Source: Alphaproteobacteria bacterium (GTDB lineage Bacteria; Pseudomonadota; Alphaproteobacteria; SMXP01). Taken from it: DNA of 23,016 bases. The stretch lies in contig JAJFIM010000447.1 of the NCBI GenBank assembly GCA_021774995.1, positions 1 through 23,016 on the forward strand, given 5' to 3'. Below are positions 14,693-22,146 of the stretch, piece by piece. The translations under genes and the position numbers were made by a program. Position 1 is the stretch's first letter. Every line of letters starts with the position of its first letter. Below the pieces are notes generated by a model, which was not told the DNA's origin, searched no databases, and saw only the letters and a program-made list of their open reading frames with translations.

Positions 14693-15390
14693 GTTAACCT
14701 CGCTTTGATTTTCACAGATTGACCAAACAGGATGGCCCGCTCCGCCTCGCTTGGCGCAGTGCCGCTCCTGTATTCTTTCCCGAGTGCGACACCTTTCTGG
14801 ACAGCCGACCGGACCTTGATCGTATTTCGCCATCTGGAAACCGAGGGAAACTCGTCAAGAGACCGGCCAAGGGGCTTGGCGATCAAAACCCAGGGCCAGC
14901 AGATCATGTCCGCGATTGAATATTCGTCGCCAAGGACGAATTCCCGCGTCTCCAGGCGCCTCTCCAGTACCCCCAGGCAACGATCAAATTCGTTTGCGTA
15001 CCGCGTTTCGGAATAGACGTGATCGCCTTGTGCATAATTGATAAAGTGACTGAGCTGACCCGCCATGGGGCCTTGATTGCCGGTTTGCCAAAACAACCAC
15101 TCCATGGCCTCTTTCCGGCCGTTCGGATTGTTCGGTACAAAACGCCCGTGTTTTTCGGCCAGATAGAAAAGGATCGCACCGGATTCAAAAACCGTCGTCG
15201 GCTGACCGGACCCTCCATGGTCAACAATCGCTGGCATGCGGCTGTTCGGGCTGACCGCCATGAAATCGGGCGAAAACTGATCGCCCTTTCCGATATTGAG
15301 CGGGGTCACTTTATAGGCTGCGCCCAACTCCTCAAGCATAATGGCTACCTTCCACCCATTGGGCGTCGGCCAATAATAGAAATCAATCAT
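14689..15390 (-). CDS. Glutathione S-transferase, Nu-class/YfcG-like (GST-b)
   Basis: A 233-residue GST. The N-terminal WPTPNGWKVAIMLEELG matches the TPNGxK active-site loop of YfcG/YghU-type (Nu-class, Ure2p-like) GSTs, whose Thr/Asn replace a catalytic Tyr/Ser/Cys. NIGKGDQFSPDFMAVSPNSR, MPAIVDHGG and FESGAILFYLAEK form the glutathione site. The C-terminal domain has FWQTGNQGPMAGQLSHF, also typical. YfcG-class enzymes act as disulfide-bond or organic-peroxide reductases, and some relatives remove glutathione from conjugates. GGAG 7 nt before the ATG at 15390 decides the start; it overlaps the nitrilase end by 8 bases and GST-a by 4, so translation is coupled. Confidence 0.88.
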   Translation of the reverse strand: MIDFYYWPTPNGWKVAIMLEELGAAYKVTPLNIGKGDQFSPDFMAVSPNSRMPAIVDHGGSGQPTTVFESGAILFYLAEKHGRFVPNNPNGRKEAMEWLFWQTGNQGPMAGQLSHFINYAQGDHVYSETRYANEFDRCLGVLERRLETREFVLGDEYSIADMICWPWVLIAKPLGRSLDEFPSVSRWRNTIKVRSAVQKGVALGKEYRSGTAPSEAERAILFGQSVKIKARLT

Positions 15391-16354
15391 GATACAGCTC
15401 CGGCCCGACAATCTCGTCAGCGAAATGAGTGGGCTTGCGCGGTCGCCGGTCCACCTCAAGATTGAAAATATCGGGGCGGCCATAATGGCCCGCAACATCA
15501 AGTGTTTTTCGCGACCGGCGCGAAGATTCAGTGTCTATGGTTTCGTACAAAATGTCTTTCTTTTCGTGCAGCGGACCTGCCACAACACCGCCGAATGGTC
15601 TGACAACCAAGGCGCCACCGGGACACAGCCATTCGTCTTCGGCGTTAAACAATAGGTTGCGGTCCGGGACGTCCACGGGAACATCGTTCCCCTGCACTGC
15701 CATAGCGACCGACAGGACCCAACACCCGCCCTCGCGTGCGACGTGATTCATTGAAGCAACCCAGGTTTCGCCATGATCCCAGGTCGGTGCAATATATATC
15801 TCAATGTTCTGCGAAAAGAGGGCATGGCGTGCCAGCGGCATGTAATTTTCCCAGCAAATGAGGCCGCCAATGCGGCCGACAGCCGTGTCTACAACACGAA
15901 GACCGCCAGCATCTCCCTGTCCCCACACCATGCGCTCGGGATTGGTCAGCACGAGTTTGCGGTGGCGGTTCAGAATTTTACCATCGGAGTCGATCGTGAC
16001 CACCGTGTTAAAGAGCGTCGTCCCGCTGAATTCAGAATCGATTTCGTTGATGCCGATGACGACGACAATCCCATGCTCCGCCGCCGCACTGCGAACGGCG
16101 TCCAGCCCGCCTGTTCGGAGGTCAACTGCATTTTGACGCAACACCGCATGAATTTTGTTGCAGGTCGACATGTCCGCACCCGGCCTCAATTGCCAGATCC
16201 ACACCGGATATCCAGGCAGGAACGCCTCAGGGAAAACAACCAGTCGCGCACCCTTTGCGGCTGCAATTTTCATCAACTCGACGGTTCGCCGCAGCGAACC
16301 TTCAAGATCCAGGAAAATAGGAGACTCCTGGACGAGCGCGACCTCGACTGTCAT
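15383..16354 (-). CDS. Nitrilase (carbon-nitrogen hydrolase superfamily)
   Basis: A 323-residue nitrilase converting a nitrile to the carboxylic acid and ammonia. The Glu-Lys-Cys triad is clear: Glu43 in FPEAFLPGYP, Lys133 in HRKLVLTNPERMVWGQGD, and Cys167 in GGLICWENYMP. The GYPxWIW segment and length agree with true nitrilases (branch 1) rather than amidases or cyanide dihydratases, although a cyanide or amide substrate cannot be fully excluded. GGGAG 6 nt upstream marks the ATG. It is third in the operon, 28 bp after the CoA-transferase. It implies that a nitrile is a substrate or intermediate, or that the enzyme acts on a glutathione-derived or cyano-substituted product. Confidence 0.93.
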   Translation of the reverse strand: MTVEVALVQESPIFLDLEGSLRRTVELMKIAAAKGARLVVFPEAFLPGYPVWIWQLRPGADMSTCNKIHAVLRQNAVDLRTGGLDAVRSAAAEHGIVVVIGINEIDSEFSGTTLFNTVVTIDSDGKILNRHRKLVLTNPERMVWGQGDAGGLRVVDTAVGRIGGLICWENYMPLARHALFSQNIEIYIAPTWDHGETWVASMNHVAREGGCWVLSVAMAVQGNDVPVDVPDRNLLFNAEDEWLCPGGALVVRPFGGVVAGPLHEKKDILYETIDTESSRRSRKTLDVAGHYGRPDIFNLEVDRRPRKPTHFADEIVGPELYHD

Positions 16355-16382
16355 CGCAATCTCCCGAATGTGTATTTGCGGG

Positions 16383-17567
16383 TCAAACTACGATTTCTTC
16401 GGCGCGCAACTTTTCGATTTCAGCCGAGTCAGCACCAAGCTCGACTAGAATCTCGTCCGTATGCTCTCCCAAACCGGGCGCTGGACGGCGAATTTCGCTT
16501 GGGGTCAGGTCCATAATTTCCGGGGGACGCGGTTGGCGCATCTCGCCTCCTACCGGATGCCGGCTCTCGATCAGGATCTGGTTCTCGATCACCTGTTCGT
16601 TCTCATGAAGGACTTCACGTTCAACAACCGGCGCACAGGGCACGTCCGCCGCCTCCAGCAGATCCAGCCAAACCTTACTTGTCCGCGCCAGGAGCGCCTC
16701 CTGCATCAGCTCAAGACGCTCCGGCGCATATTGCATGCGACTTGCCGGCGTCTTGAAACGTTCATCTTCCAGGAATTCGGGACGTTCCAGGACTCCGCAC
16801 AGGTTTTTCCATTCCAAATCAGAGTTTGCGCCGCAAGTAATAAAACCATCCGCGGTTTTGAAAACCAAGTCCTGCGCAATACGTGCCTTGCGTGACGCGG
16901 TCCCCTGCCCCACCCATGTGTGCCCTGACATGCCCTCCGGCCAATGAAAGGCAATCACGCTATCCAGCATCGAAACACGAACGTGCTGACCTTGACCCGT
17001 GCGCTCGCGCGAGAAAAGCGCGGCGCCGATCGCCTGCGCCGCAGTCATGCCCGTGATCTTGTCAGGAATTACGAGCCGGACCATCCCGGGTCTACCGGTA
17101 CCGGCATCCGCCTGAATGGAAGCCAGACCCGAGAGGGCCTGCACAACAGGGTCGTAGCCCTTTTTATCGGCGTAATGACCGGTCGCCCCAAACCCACTGA
17201 TCGATACATAGATGAGATCAGGCTTCACGGCCCGCAAAGATTCTTCATCGATACCTATCCTCTTTGCCGCACCGGGGCGAAAGTTCTGGATGAATACATC
17301 AGCCGTGGAGACCAGCTTTTTCATCCATTCCACACCTTCGGACTTTTTTAGGTCGAGGGCGATTGACCGCTTGTTGCGGTTGATATTCGCAAAAATGGAC
17401 GAGAATCCGCTGCGTGATGGACCCATAATCCTCACGACATCGCCGCCACGCGGCACTTCAACCTTGATTACATCGGCCCCCTGATCGCCCAGAATTCGCG
17501 CCGCGATCGGCCCGGCAAGCATCATGGTCGCCTCGACGATGCGAACACCATCCATTGATCCTGTCAT
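16383..17567 (-). CDS. CaiB/BaiF family (class III) CoA-transferase
   Basis: A 394-residue class III CoA-transferase moving CoA between acyl-CoA and a carboxylic acid. Family signatures are GVRIVEATMMLAGPIAARIL, the GADVIKVEVPRGGDVVR loop (30-46), INRNKRSIALDLK, NFRPGAAKRIGI, and GYDPVVQALSGLAS. Asp169 in VIPDKITGM aligns with the acyl-anhydride-forming Asp169 of formyl-CoA transferase. AAGGA 7 nt upstream supports the ATG. It lies between GST-c and the nitrilase, in the order expected if the nitrilase or aldehyde dehydrogenase supplies an acid. Bacterial isoprene pathways pair a member of this family with GSTs, a comparison rather than proof of the same function; racemase or carnitine-type chemistry is the alternative. 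Confidence 0.92.
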   Translation of the reverse strand: MTGSMDGVRIVEATMMLAGPIAARILGDQGADVIKVEVPRGGDVVRIMGPSRSGFSSIFANINRNKRSIALDLKKSEGVEWMKKLVSTADVFIQNFRPGAAKRIGIDEESLRAVKPDLIYVSISGFGATGHYADKKGYDPVVQALSGLASIQADAGTGRPGMVRLVIPDKITGMTAAQAIGAALFSRERTGQGQHVRVSMLDSVIAFHWPEGMSGHTWVGQGTASRKARIAQDLVFKTADGFITCGANSDLEWKNLCGVLERPEFLEDERFKTPASRMQYAPERLELMQEALLARTSKVWLDLLEAADVPCAPVVEREVLHENEQVIENQILIESRHPVGGEMRQPRPPEIMDLTPSEIRRPAPGLGEHTDEILVELGADSAEIEKLRAEEIVV

Positions 17568-17607
17568 ATTTCTATCCTTGTTATTTTGGGAACCAGCCGG
17601 CGATCGA

Positions 17608-18381
17608 TCAATTGATGATCATGAATCCGCGTTGCGACTTGTCTTCCCCCAGGGTCTCGGGAATCAGAGGAACACCCATTTCTCCAAGCACCTTGCGGTG
17701 GTCATTCGGCATCGTCGTCACAAGCACATCCTCGTAAGGACCAAGCTTTTTCAAACTGTCGATCTCCAGAACCCTGTCGGCGAACGCGAGCGAAATTGGC
17801 CAGCGGTCTTCGTCAGGCCGGAAATCAACAAAGGACGCGTTGCGAAAATGGTTGGCAATCGCGATGTCCGGGACGCAGACATGCCCAAATAGAAAGCCTT
17901 CTTTGGGAAGAATAGTTTCCAGATAGTCCAGAATGTGGGGGATTTCTTCAGTCTTTGCGCGCTCCACCACCTTCTCGTTAGGATCTTCACCCCACATAAG
18001 TGGGTTGATGGTGAACTGGTTAAACAGGTGCCAACTAAACACCTCCTGCATCCGTGTATCAGCGAATTCCTCGATCCAGCGGGCGCGGGCGCGATCAACA
18101 GGGTTGGTTGGGTAGACCGGGGGATTTGGATAACGTTCATCAAGGTATTCACAAACGACGGTTGAATCGGAAACAGTGATGTCGTCGTCAATCATAAGAG
18201 GTATTCTGCGCACAGGGCTCAGTTCTCCGAATGCATCCCCGCCCATGAAAGCGATGATGGGGTCGATTTCGTAGGGGATATCTTTCAGGTCGAGAACGGC
18301 AAGCGCTTTCCGGACCATCGGTGAAAGAAAGCTTCCAACTATCTTGACCGGATGCTTGATCGGCGACTGTTCTGAATGCAT
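17608..18381 (-). CDS. Glutathione S-transferase family protein (GST-c)
   Basis: A 257-residue GST. The N-terminal domain (about 10-90) has VGSFLSPMVRKALAVLDLKD with Ser near the catalytic position, cis-Pro RRIPLMIDDD and SDSTVVCEYLDERYPNP, which binds the glutathione glutamyl part. The helical domain runs to about 215 (GHVCVPDIAIANHFRNA). A roughly 40-residue tail ending QRGFMIIN exceeds the usual GST length. The ATG at 18381 has GAGG 8 nt upstream; the in-frame ATG at 18408 lacks one and falls inside the promoter. It opens the five-gene operon running down to 14027, immediately after two TetR2-type operators. Probable role: first glutathione conjugation of an electrophile. Confidence 0.86.
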   Translation of the reverse strand: MHSEQSPIKHPVKIVGSFLSPMVRKALAVLDLKDIPYEIDPIIAFMGGDAFGELSPVRRIPLMIDDDITVSDSTVVCEYLDERYPNPPVYPTNPVDRARARWIEEFADTRMQEVFSWHLFNQFTINPLMWGEDPNEKVVERAKTEEIPHILDYLETILPKEGFLFGHVCVPDIAIANHFRNASFVDFRPDEDRWPISLAFADRVLEIDSLKKLGPYEDVLVTTMPNDHRKVLGEMGVPLIPETLGEDKSQRGFMIIN

Positions 18382-18410
18382 ATCATTGTCCTCAGATGCT
18401 GCTATCATTA

Positions 18411-18426
18411 TATACCGAATGGTACA
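18411..18426. promoter_or_regulatory. TetR2-type operator R1 (GST-c operon)
   Basis: TATACCGAATGGTACA, a 16-bp imperfect palindrome with TATACC/GGTACA halves. It overlaps TATATA and TATAAT boxes (18407-18414, minus strand) that could serve as -10 with a TTGAAA at 18439-18434, although that spacing (19-21 bp) is long. Confidence 0.65.
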
Positions 18427-18453
18427 ATTAAATTTTCAACCGTCAACCTTTAA

Positions 18454-18490
18454 TGTACTCATCGGTACAAATAATTTTTAATCCGGTACA
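18454..18490. promoter_or_regulatory. TetR2-type operators R2 and degraded R2b
   Basis: R2 is TGTACTCATCGGTACA (18454-18469). A second, half-conserved copy TTTTTAATCCGGTACA follows at 18475-18490. R1 and R2 start 43 bp apart; the pair R4/R5 before the CMD operon starts 48 bp apart, so the double-operator arrangement is repeated. Confidence 0.6.
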
Positions 18491-18610
18491 AAATGGCCGG
18501 AGCTAACCTGGTTCTTGCTGAAATATTTCTGACATTGCCGATCCCGGGTTGCTACGGGGAAACCGGAATCGGCGGAATGGCGAAGCAGCAACGAAATTCA
18601 TTCGCCTGAC

Positions 18611-18634
18611 GTTGCGTATCTCAAAATACGCAAC
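18611..18634. repeat. Perfect 9-bp hairpin between the GST operon and tetR2
   Basis: GTTGCGTAT (18611-18619) and ATACGCAAC (18626-18634) with a 6-nt loop. No T run follows, so it is not a standard terminator. It differs from the other palindromes and lies in a 439-bp non-coding stretch (18382-18820), about 80 bp upstream of R3. It may be an operator for a further regulator or a transcript structure. Confidence 0.45.
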
Positions 18635-18712
18635 TTAGTATAATCTCAAACCTTCAGCTTATGCAGGATTCGTTTCGATGCGTTCACGTTATTGCCAAAT
18701 AAAGGAATATAT

Positions 18713-18728
18713 TTTACTAATCGGTACA
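18713..18728. promoter_or_regulatory. TetR2-type operator R3 (tetR2 autoregulation)
   Basis: TTTACTAATCGGTACA, about 92 bp before the tetR2 start. It is flanked by longer inverted arms ATTTTACT (18711-18718) and AGTAAAAT (18728-18735). A TATATT box at 18708-18713 touches it, so binding should block tetR2 transcription. Confidence 0.6.
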
Positions 18729-18820
18729 GTAAAATGTCCTGACCATGTGTTGACGCCGTTGTGCTGGCCGGCGCAGTACGCAAATTTAAGGGCTGAGAAC
18801 AGGAAAGCGAGAGAACAACG

Positions 18821-19396
18821 ATGACCAGAACAAAGGGCTTTGATGTGGATCAGGCTCTTGAAGCAGCTGAGCACCAATTCTGGGCGCAGGGCTACGAGGG
18901 CACATCGATGCAGGATCTTGAACAATCAATGGGTCTCAAGAGGACTAGCATCTACAACGCTTTTGGCAACAAGCGCGCTTTGTATATGAAAGCTCTGGAT
19001 CGCTACAAAAGACATAAACTGACACGTTATCTGAACGCAATTTCACAAGCCCCGACCGCGGAATTAGCGATACAATCGGCGCTGAACGAAGCCATCGAAC
19101 TTCACTTCAACCCATCAAACCCCGGCGGCTGCATGATTGTCCTGTCTCTACTTGAAAACAACCAGCACGACGCCGAAACCAATGCAATTCTTGAGCGCGC
19201 GGTGAACAGTTTAAGACTGGCGTTAAAAAAGCGATTTCGCAAAGCTGTTCGTGATGGCGAAATCCCGCCTGGCACGCATTGTTCGTCCAAGGCTGACGAG
19301 GTCGTCGCATTGATCACAGGAATTATCGTTATGGCCAAGGCTAGCGTTCCCGAGCGGCAATTGAGAGAGTTTTCAAAAAGAGTCACTATTCAATAG
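18821..19396 (+). CDS. TetR/AcrR family transcriptional repressor (TetR2)
   Basis: A 191-residue TetR regulator. The helix-turn-helix (about 5-52) reads GFDVDQALEAAEHQFWAQGY, EGTSMQDLEQSMGLKRTSIY, NAFGNKRALYMKALDRY, with recognition helix KRTSIYNAFG. The ligand domain includes NPGGCMIVLSLLEN (about 99-112), a GGC-type segment seen in NemR/AcrR-like sensors of reactive compounds. GAGAG lies about 7 nt before the ATG. It sits between two operons running away from or toward it: GST-c and downstream genes (14027-18381) and the CMD/MAPEG/dehalogenase set. Five good copies of a 16-bp palindrome occur only in front of these operons and of tetR2 itself, making it their likely repressor. The inducer is unknown. 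Confidence 0.9.
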   Translation: MTRTKGFDVDQALEAAEHQFWAQGYEGTSMQDLEQSMGLKRTSIYNAFGNKRALYMKALDRYKRHKLTRYLNAISQAPTAELAIQSALNEAIELHFNPSNPGGCMIVLSLLENNQHDAETNAILERAVNSLRLALKKRFRKAVRDGEIPPGTHCSSKADEVVALITGIIVMAKASVPERQLREFSKRVTIQ

Positions 19397-19416
19397 TACG
19401 CCACAACAGGCCCGCG

Positions 19417-20340
19417 TTAATTTGCGGTGCGGCGTATCCAGTCGGAAATAGCCAACCCAATAGCATTGGGGTGATCTTCCTGCAGATAGTGTAGCCCTTG
19501 GCCAACATAATGAGTTTCAATATTGTTGTACTTCTCAACAATCACCGGGACCAATTCGGGCGGGCACATGATACCGGGTGACCCGTACAACAGAAGAAAC
19601 GGGATAGATGTTTCATCGATAAACGTGCTAATTTTTGACATCGCTTCAACCATGCCCTCTGGCTTGCCGGCCACCGGAATCTCACGCGGCCAGGCCAGCA
19701 ATGGTTTACGCGCTTCCCTGGAAATATAAGGCGCCCTGTAGGCATTCATCTCTTCTTCGGTCAATGTCCGGTTTATTGAACCGGGCAGCACCTGCTCAAT
19801 GAACATATTATTATCAAGTATCATGGTCTCACCCTGTCCGGGTGTTTTGAAACCATTGAATACTTCTGCCCCTTCCTGCCCCATCACATCAAAACTCGGC
19901 ATCGGAAGCGCGGGTGGAACCGCACCCTCCATAAAGGCGATACGTCTCACATTTCCCTCATGCTGACGTGCATATTCAAAACCAAGCGTGGTCCCCCAAT
20001 CATGGAGAATCAGCGTAACGTTTTCCAATCCAAGTTGTGCAATGAAGGCTTCAACATAGCTGAAATGATCGGCAAAACTATAGCTTAAATCAGGTTTGTC
20101 CGACTGCCCCATCCCGATAAGGTCCAGCGCAATTACCCGGCCAGAATTTTCGACCAGCGGGATCACATTCCGCCACAAATAGCTTGAAGTCGGATTCCCG
20201 TGAATGAACAGTATTGGGTCTCCCTCGCCAATATCAACATAATGCATCCTTGAAGACAGGACTTCGATAAATCTGCTTTTAAACGGAAAATCCGCTGAGA
20301 TTTCGGGTTGAGGAAGTTTGTTTGTTACGTGTTCAGTCAT
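19417..20340 (-). CDS. Haloalkane dehalogenase, HLD-II type, cytoplasmic
   Basis: A 307-residue HLD-II with the full pentad: Asn49 in HGNPTSSYLWRN, Asp114 (nucleophile) and Trp115 in LHDWGTTLG, Glu138 in FMEGAVPP, His284 in GQGLHYLQEDHP. DLIGMGQSDKPDLSYSFADH and EEEMNAYRAPY match DhaA-type enzymes closely. Cap-domain residues differ widely from the copy at 8703-9731, which suggests a different substrate range. No signal peptide is present, so it acts in the cytoplasm. AAGGG lies 10 nt upstream of the ATG. It is the last of three genes after the CMD-like and MAPEG genes (112-nt gap) and ends 20 bp from the convergent tetR2 stop. Product alcohols could feed the SDRs. Confidence 0.94.
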   Translation of the reverse strand: MTEHVTNKLPQPEISADFPFKSRFIEVLSSRMHYVDIGEGDPILFIHGNPTSSYLWRNVIPLVENSGRVIALDLIGMGQSDKPDLSYSFADHFSYVEAFIAQLGLENVTLILHDWGTTLGFEYARQHEGNVRRIAFMEGAVPPALPMPSFDVMGQEGAEVFNGFKTPGQGETMILDNNMFIEQVLPGSINRTLTEEEMNAYRAPYISREARKPLLAWPREIPVAGKPEGMVEAMSKISTFIDETSIPFLLLYGSPGIMCPPELVPVIVEKYNNIETHYVGQGLHYLQEDHPNAIGLAISDWIRRTAN

Positions 20341-20452
20341 AGCTTTAACGCCCTTGATGAGAAATTACGTTTGCTGCTTGATCCTCTTTCCCGCGAGCAG
20401 GAGTACATTCGACCGCAAATCAAATGAGATTTTCCAGGCAAGACTATTCCGG

Positions 20453-20863
20453 TCAGATCAAATTCAGCCCCAACATAAGTCCATAGAAAAATGCAAAAAG
20501 AGACACCAGTCCTACGCCCCACAGGATACTGCGAACTACCGGGGCCCCTGATACATAGATGAAAGGAAATACAATCCGCGTTACGAGGTACGTTTCGGCT
20601 GCATACAGTGTCCAGTCATTCGAAATACCGGCATACACCGCAAAAACAACCAAAGGTGTAAACATCATCAAACCCTCAACGTTGTTTCTTACGTTGCGGT
20701 CCAACCTGCCTGCCACTAGGCCCTCTTTCGGTTTGTCGCGTGCTGACAGCCAAAACTTGATGCCATGGCGAAAAATCATGTGTATGGCTTGAACCTGGAG
20801 CGAGAAAACCAATATCACGCCACAACCCAGTAACGCCCATAACTCAACGGGTATATTCATCAT
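20453..20863 (-). CDS. MAPEG family membrane protein
   Basis: A 136-residue membrane protein with four predicted helices (about 8-30, 66-82, 88-104, 113-134). The loop after helix 1 has AGRLDRNVRNNVEGLMMF, the MAPEG signature R-x-x-R-x-x-x-N-x-x-E. Characterised MAPEG proteins are trimeric microsomal glutathione transferases or related enzymes; many bacterial members are uncharacterised. Start ATG overlaps the preceding stop (ATGA, 20860-20863), with GAGG five bases upstream; a second ATG three bases later is equally possible. Operon context with a dehalogenase and TetR2 control suggests glutathione-dependent removal of lipophilic electrophiles at the membrane. Confidence 0.85.
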   Translation of the reverse strand: MMNIPVELWALLGCGVILVFSLQVQAIHMIFRHGIKFWLSARDKPKEGLVAGRLDRNVRNNVEGLMMFTPLVVFAVYAGISNDWTLYAAETYLVTRIVFPFIYVSGAPVVRSILWGVGLVSLFAFFYGLMLGLNLI

Positions 20864-21957
20864 TTCTTCCTCTCTTTGGAACTAGATTTGTCCTGGCCGG
20901 TGGGGGCAATTAGCCACCCGGATATCCGCTTGACCGCGGCATAGGAAGCCCATCCGGCTACCTGGATAAGAGCTTTGTCGCCCTCATGAAATTGTCGAAA
21001 TTCGCGGACAATTTTCTTGTCCACTTGCCAGGATGCACGGGCCGCCAGGATCGCCAGCCTGGCGGAAGGTTGAAGCTTTTTATCCAGCGGCTGAACCAGG
21101 TTTTCCAACCAACCACGTCCCAGTTCAACCTGTTCACCATTCCAGGTGTTCAGATGGGAACGCACAAGTTCCTGAACTTCCTTGGGCACAGCCTCATCGC
21201 CAGCCATTTCAGCAGCATGTGAAAACCGGAGAAGTCCGCCGGCGACATGAGGGTTCGAGTGCGCCCACGAAAATTCTTCAGGAAGCACCGCATCGTCGGC
21301 TTCCATAATAAAATCACCCGGCTCCCCGTCCAGTTTAACGATACGTCTGCCAAAGAATCTAAGAGACGCACGCGAAAAGGCCCGCATGAATTTACTGCCT
21401 GCGGCAGGCATCGGCATAGGCGCCCTATCAAGAAAGATGTTGACCATACGATTGGTGTAGTGGAAGCAGATCGCTGTCCCGAAAATCTGGGGAATATCGG
21501 CAGCCGAAATTTGTGGATTCTGCAGTAATGGAGATCCGGGTTCGAGAGTGGCGAGGGCCCACTTATAAGCACGATCTATTGGCGAATTGTCATTGGCAGA
21601 TTTTTTCTTTGATAGTGGATGACCACCATTAGCGCTTGCGTGCATCGCGGTATGCACATCAACACAATACGGACACTCGTTGAGTTGGGACACAGCAGCG
21701 GCAACGGCTTCGCGCATGGCCCGCCCATCGGCGTTGATTATGAAACACTCTCGCGTTGCGCTCCAGACGCCCGCCATTAATAATTGGTCGGGAGAATGTA
21801 ACGTTATAGGAGGCGCTGCCTGAAACTCCCGGCCGGCCTGATCGAACACTCGCTCGGCAAGCGGATCATTTGTGTAAAGGTCGGGTCGCTTTATATGGCG
21901 AATCGTGAAGGGCGCAACCTTGCGAAACAACTGGTTTTCGACATTCTCGATGAGCAT
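20860..21957 (-). CDS. Carboxymuconolactone decarboxylase/AhpD-like protein
   Basis: A 365-residue protein with an AhpD-type motif, ECPYCVDVHTAMH, giving Cys95-x-x-Cys98 and His102. These form the disulfide/proton relay of alkylhydroperoxidase D and related CMD proteins. It is about twice AhpD length: residues 45-175 form one CMD domain (SATRECFIINADGRAMREAV precedes the motif), and the remainder lacks a second CxxC and is of unknown fold. AAGGAGG six bases upstream of the ATG is the strongest ribosome-binding site in the window. It heads the CMD-MAPEG-dehalogenase operon behind a near-ideal promoter and two TetR2-type operators. Likely role: peroxide or electrophile defence linked to dehalogenation; a catabolic role cannot be excluded. 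Confidence 0.8.
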   Translation of the reverse strand: MLIENVENQLFRKVAPFTIRHIKRPDLYTNDPLAERVFDQAGREFQAAPPITLHSPDQLLMAGVWSATRECFIINADGRAMREAVAAAVSQLNECPYCVDVHTAMHASANGGHPLSKKKSANDNSPIDRAYKWALATLEPGSPLLQNPQISAADIPQIFGTAICFHYTNRMVNIFLDRAPMPMPAAGSKFMRAFSRASLRFFGRRIVKLDGEPGDFIMEADDAVLPEEFSWAHSNPHVAGGLLRFSHAAEMAGDEAVPKEVQELVRSHLNTWNGEQVELGRGWLENLVQPLDKKLQPSARLAILAARASWQVDKKIVREFRQFHEGDKALIQVAGWASYAAVKRISGWLIAPTGQDKSSSKERKK

Positions 21958-22082
21958 TTACAGCCCTCCTTTCGTAGCTCAATGTCAGTTGTTGTACGGA
22001 GACCCAGATCGACAGGTCATCCCATACCAACCTGGTTTCCAATAATAGTTCTCTTGAAAGTGCTGCCTGCGGGAGTCGATTA

Positions 22083-22098
22083 TATACTGATTGGTACA
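22083..22098. promoter_or_regulatory. TetR2-type operator R4 (CMD operon)
   Basis: TATACTGATTGGTACA overlaps three bases of the -10 box (22096-22101) of the promoter below, where a bound repressor would exclude RNA polymerase. Confidence 0.65.
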
Positions 22099-22124
22099 AT
22101 ATGACAGGTGAAGGAACATGTCAA
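22096..22124 (-). promoter_or_regulatory. Promoter of the CMD-MAPEG-dehalogenase operon
   Basis: On the minus strand a perfect -35 box TTGACA (22124-22119) and a -10 box TATTGT (22101-22096) are 17 bp apart, about 140 nt before the CMD start. R4 covers the -10 and R5 lies 6 bp upstream of the -35. This is the best sigma-70-like promoter in the window. Confidence 0.65.
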
Positions 22125-22130
22125 TTAATT

Positions 22131-22146
22131 TTTACCATTCGGTACA
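22131..22146. promoter_or_regulatory. TetR2-type operator R5 (CMD operon)
   Basis: TTTACCATTCGGTACA, just upstream of the -35 box. Together with R4 it gives a pair bracketing the promoter, comparable to R1/R2 in front of GST-c. Confidence 0.65.

Noticed and set aside
15126..15141. TTCGGTACA half-site inside GST-b
   Set aside because: There is no symmetric left half and it lies in the middle of a coding region away from promoters.
19397..19436. TACGCC/GGCGTA inverted arms between tetR2 and HLD2
   Set aside because: The 6-bp arms are separated by 28 bases, overlap the HLD2 coding end, and no T run follows, so a convergent terminator cannot be supported.
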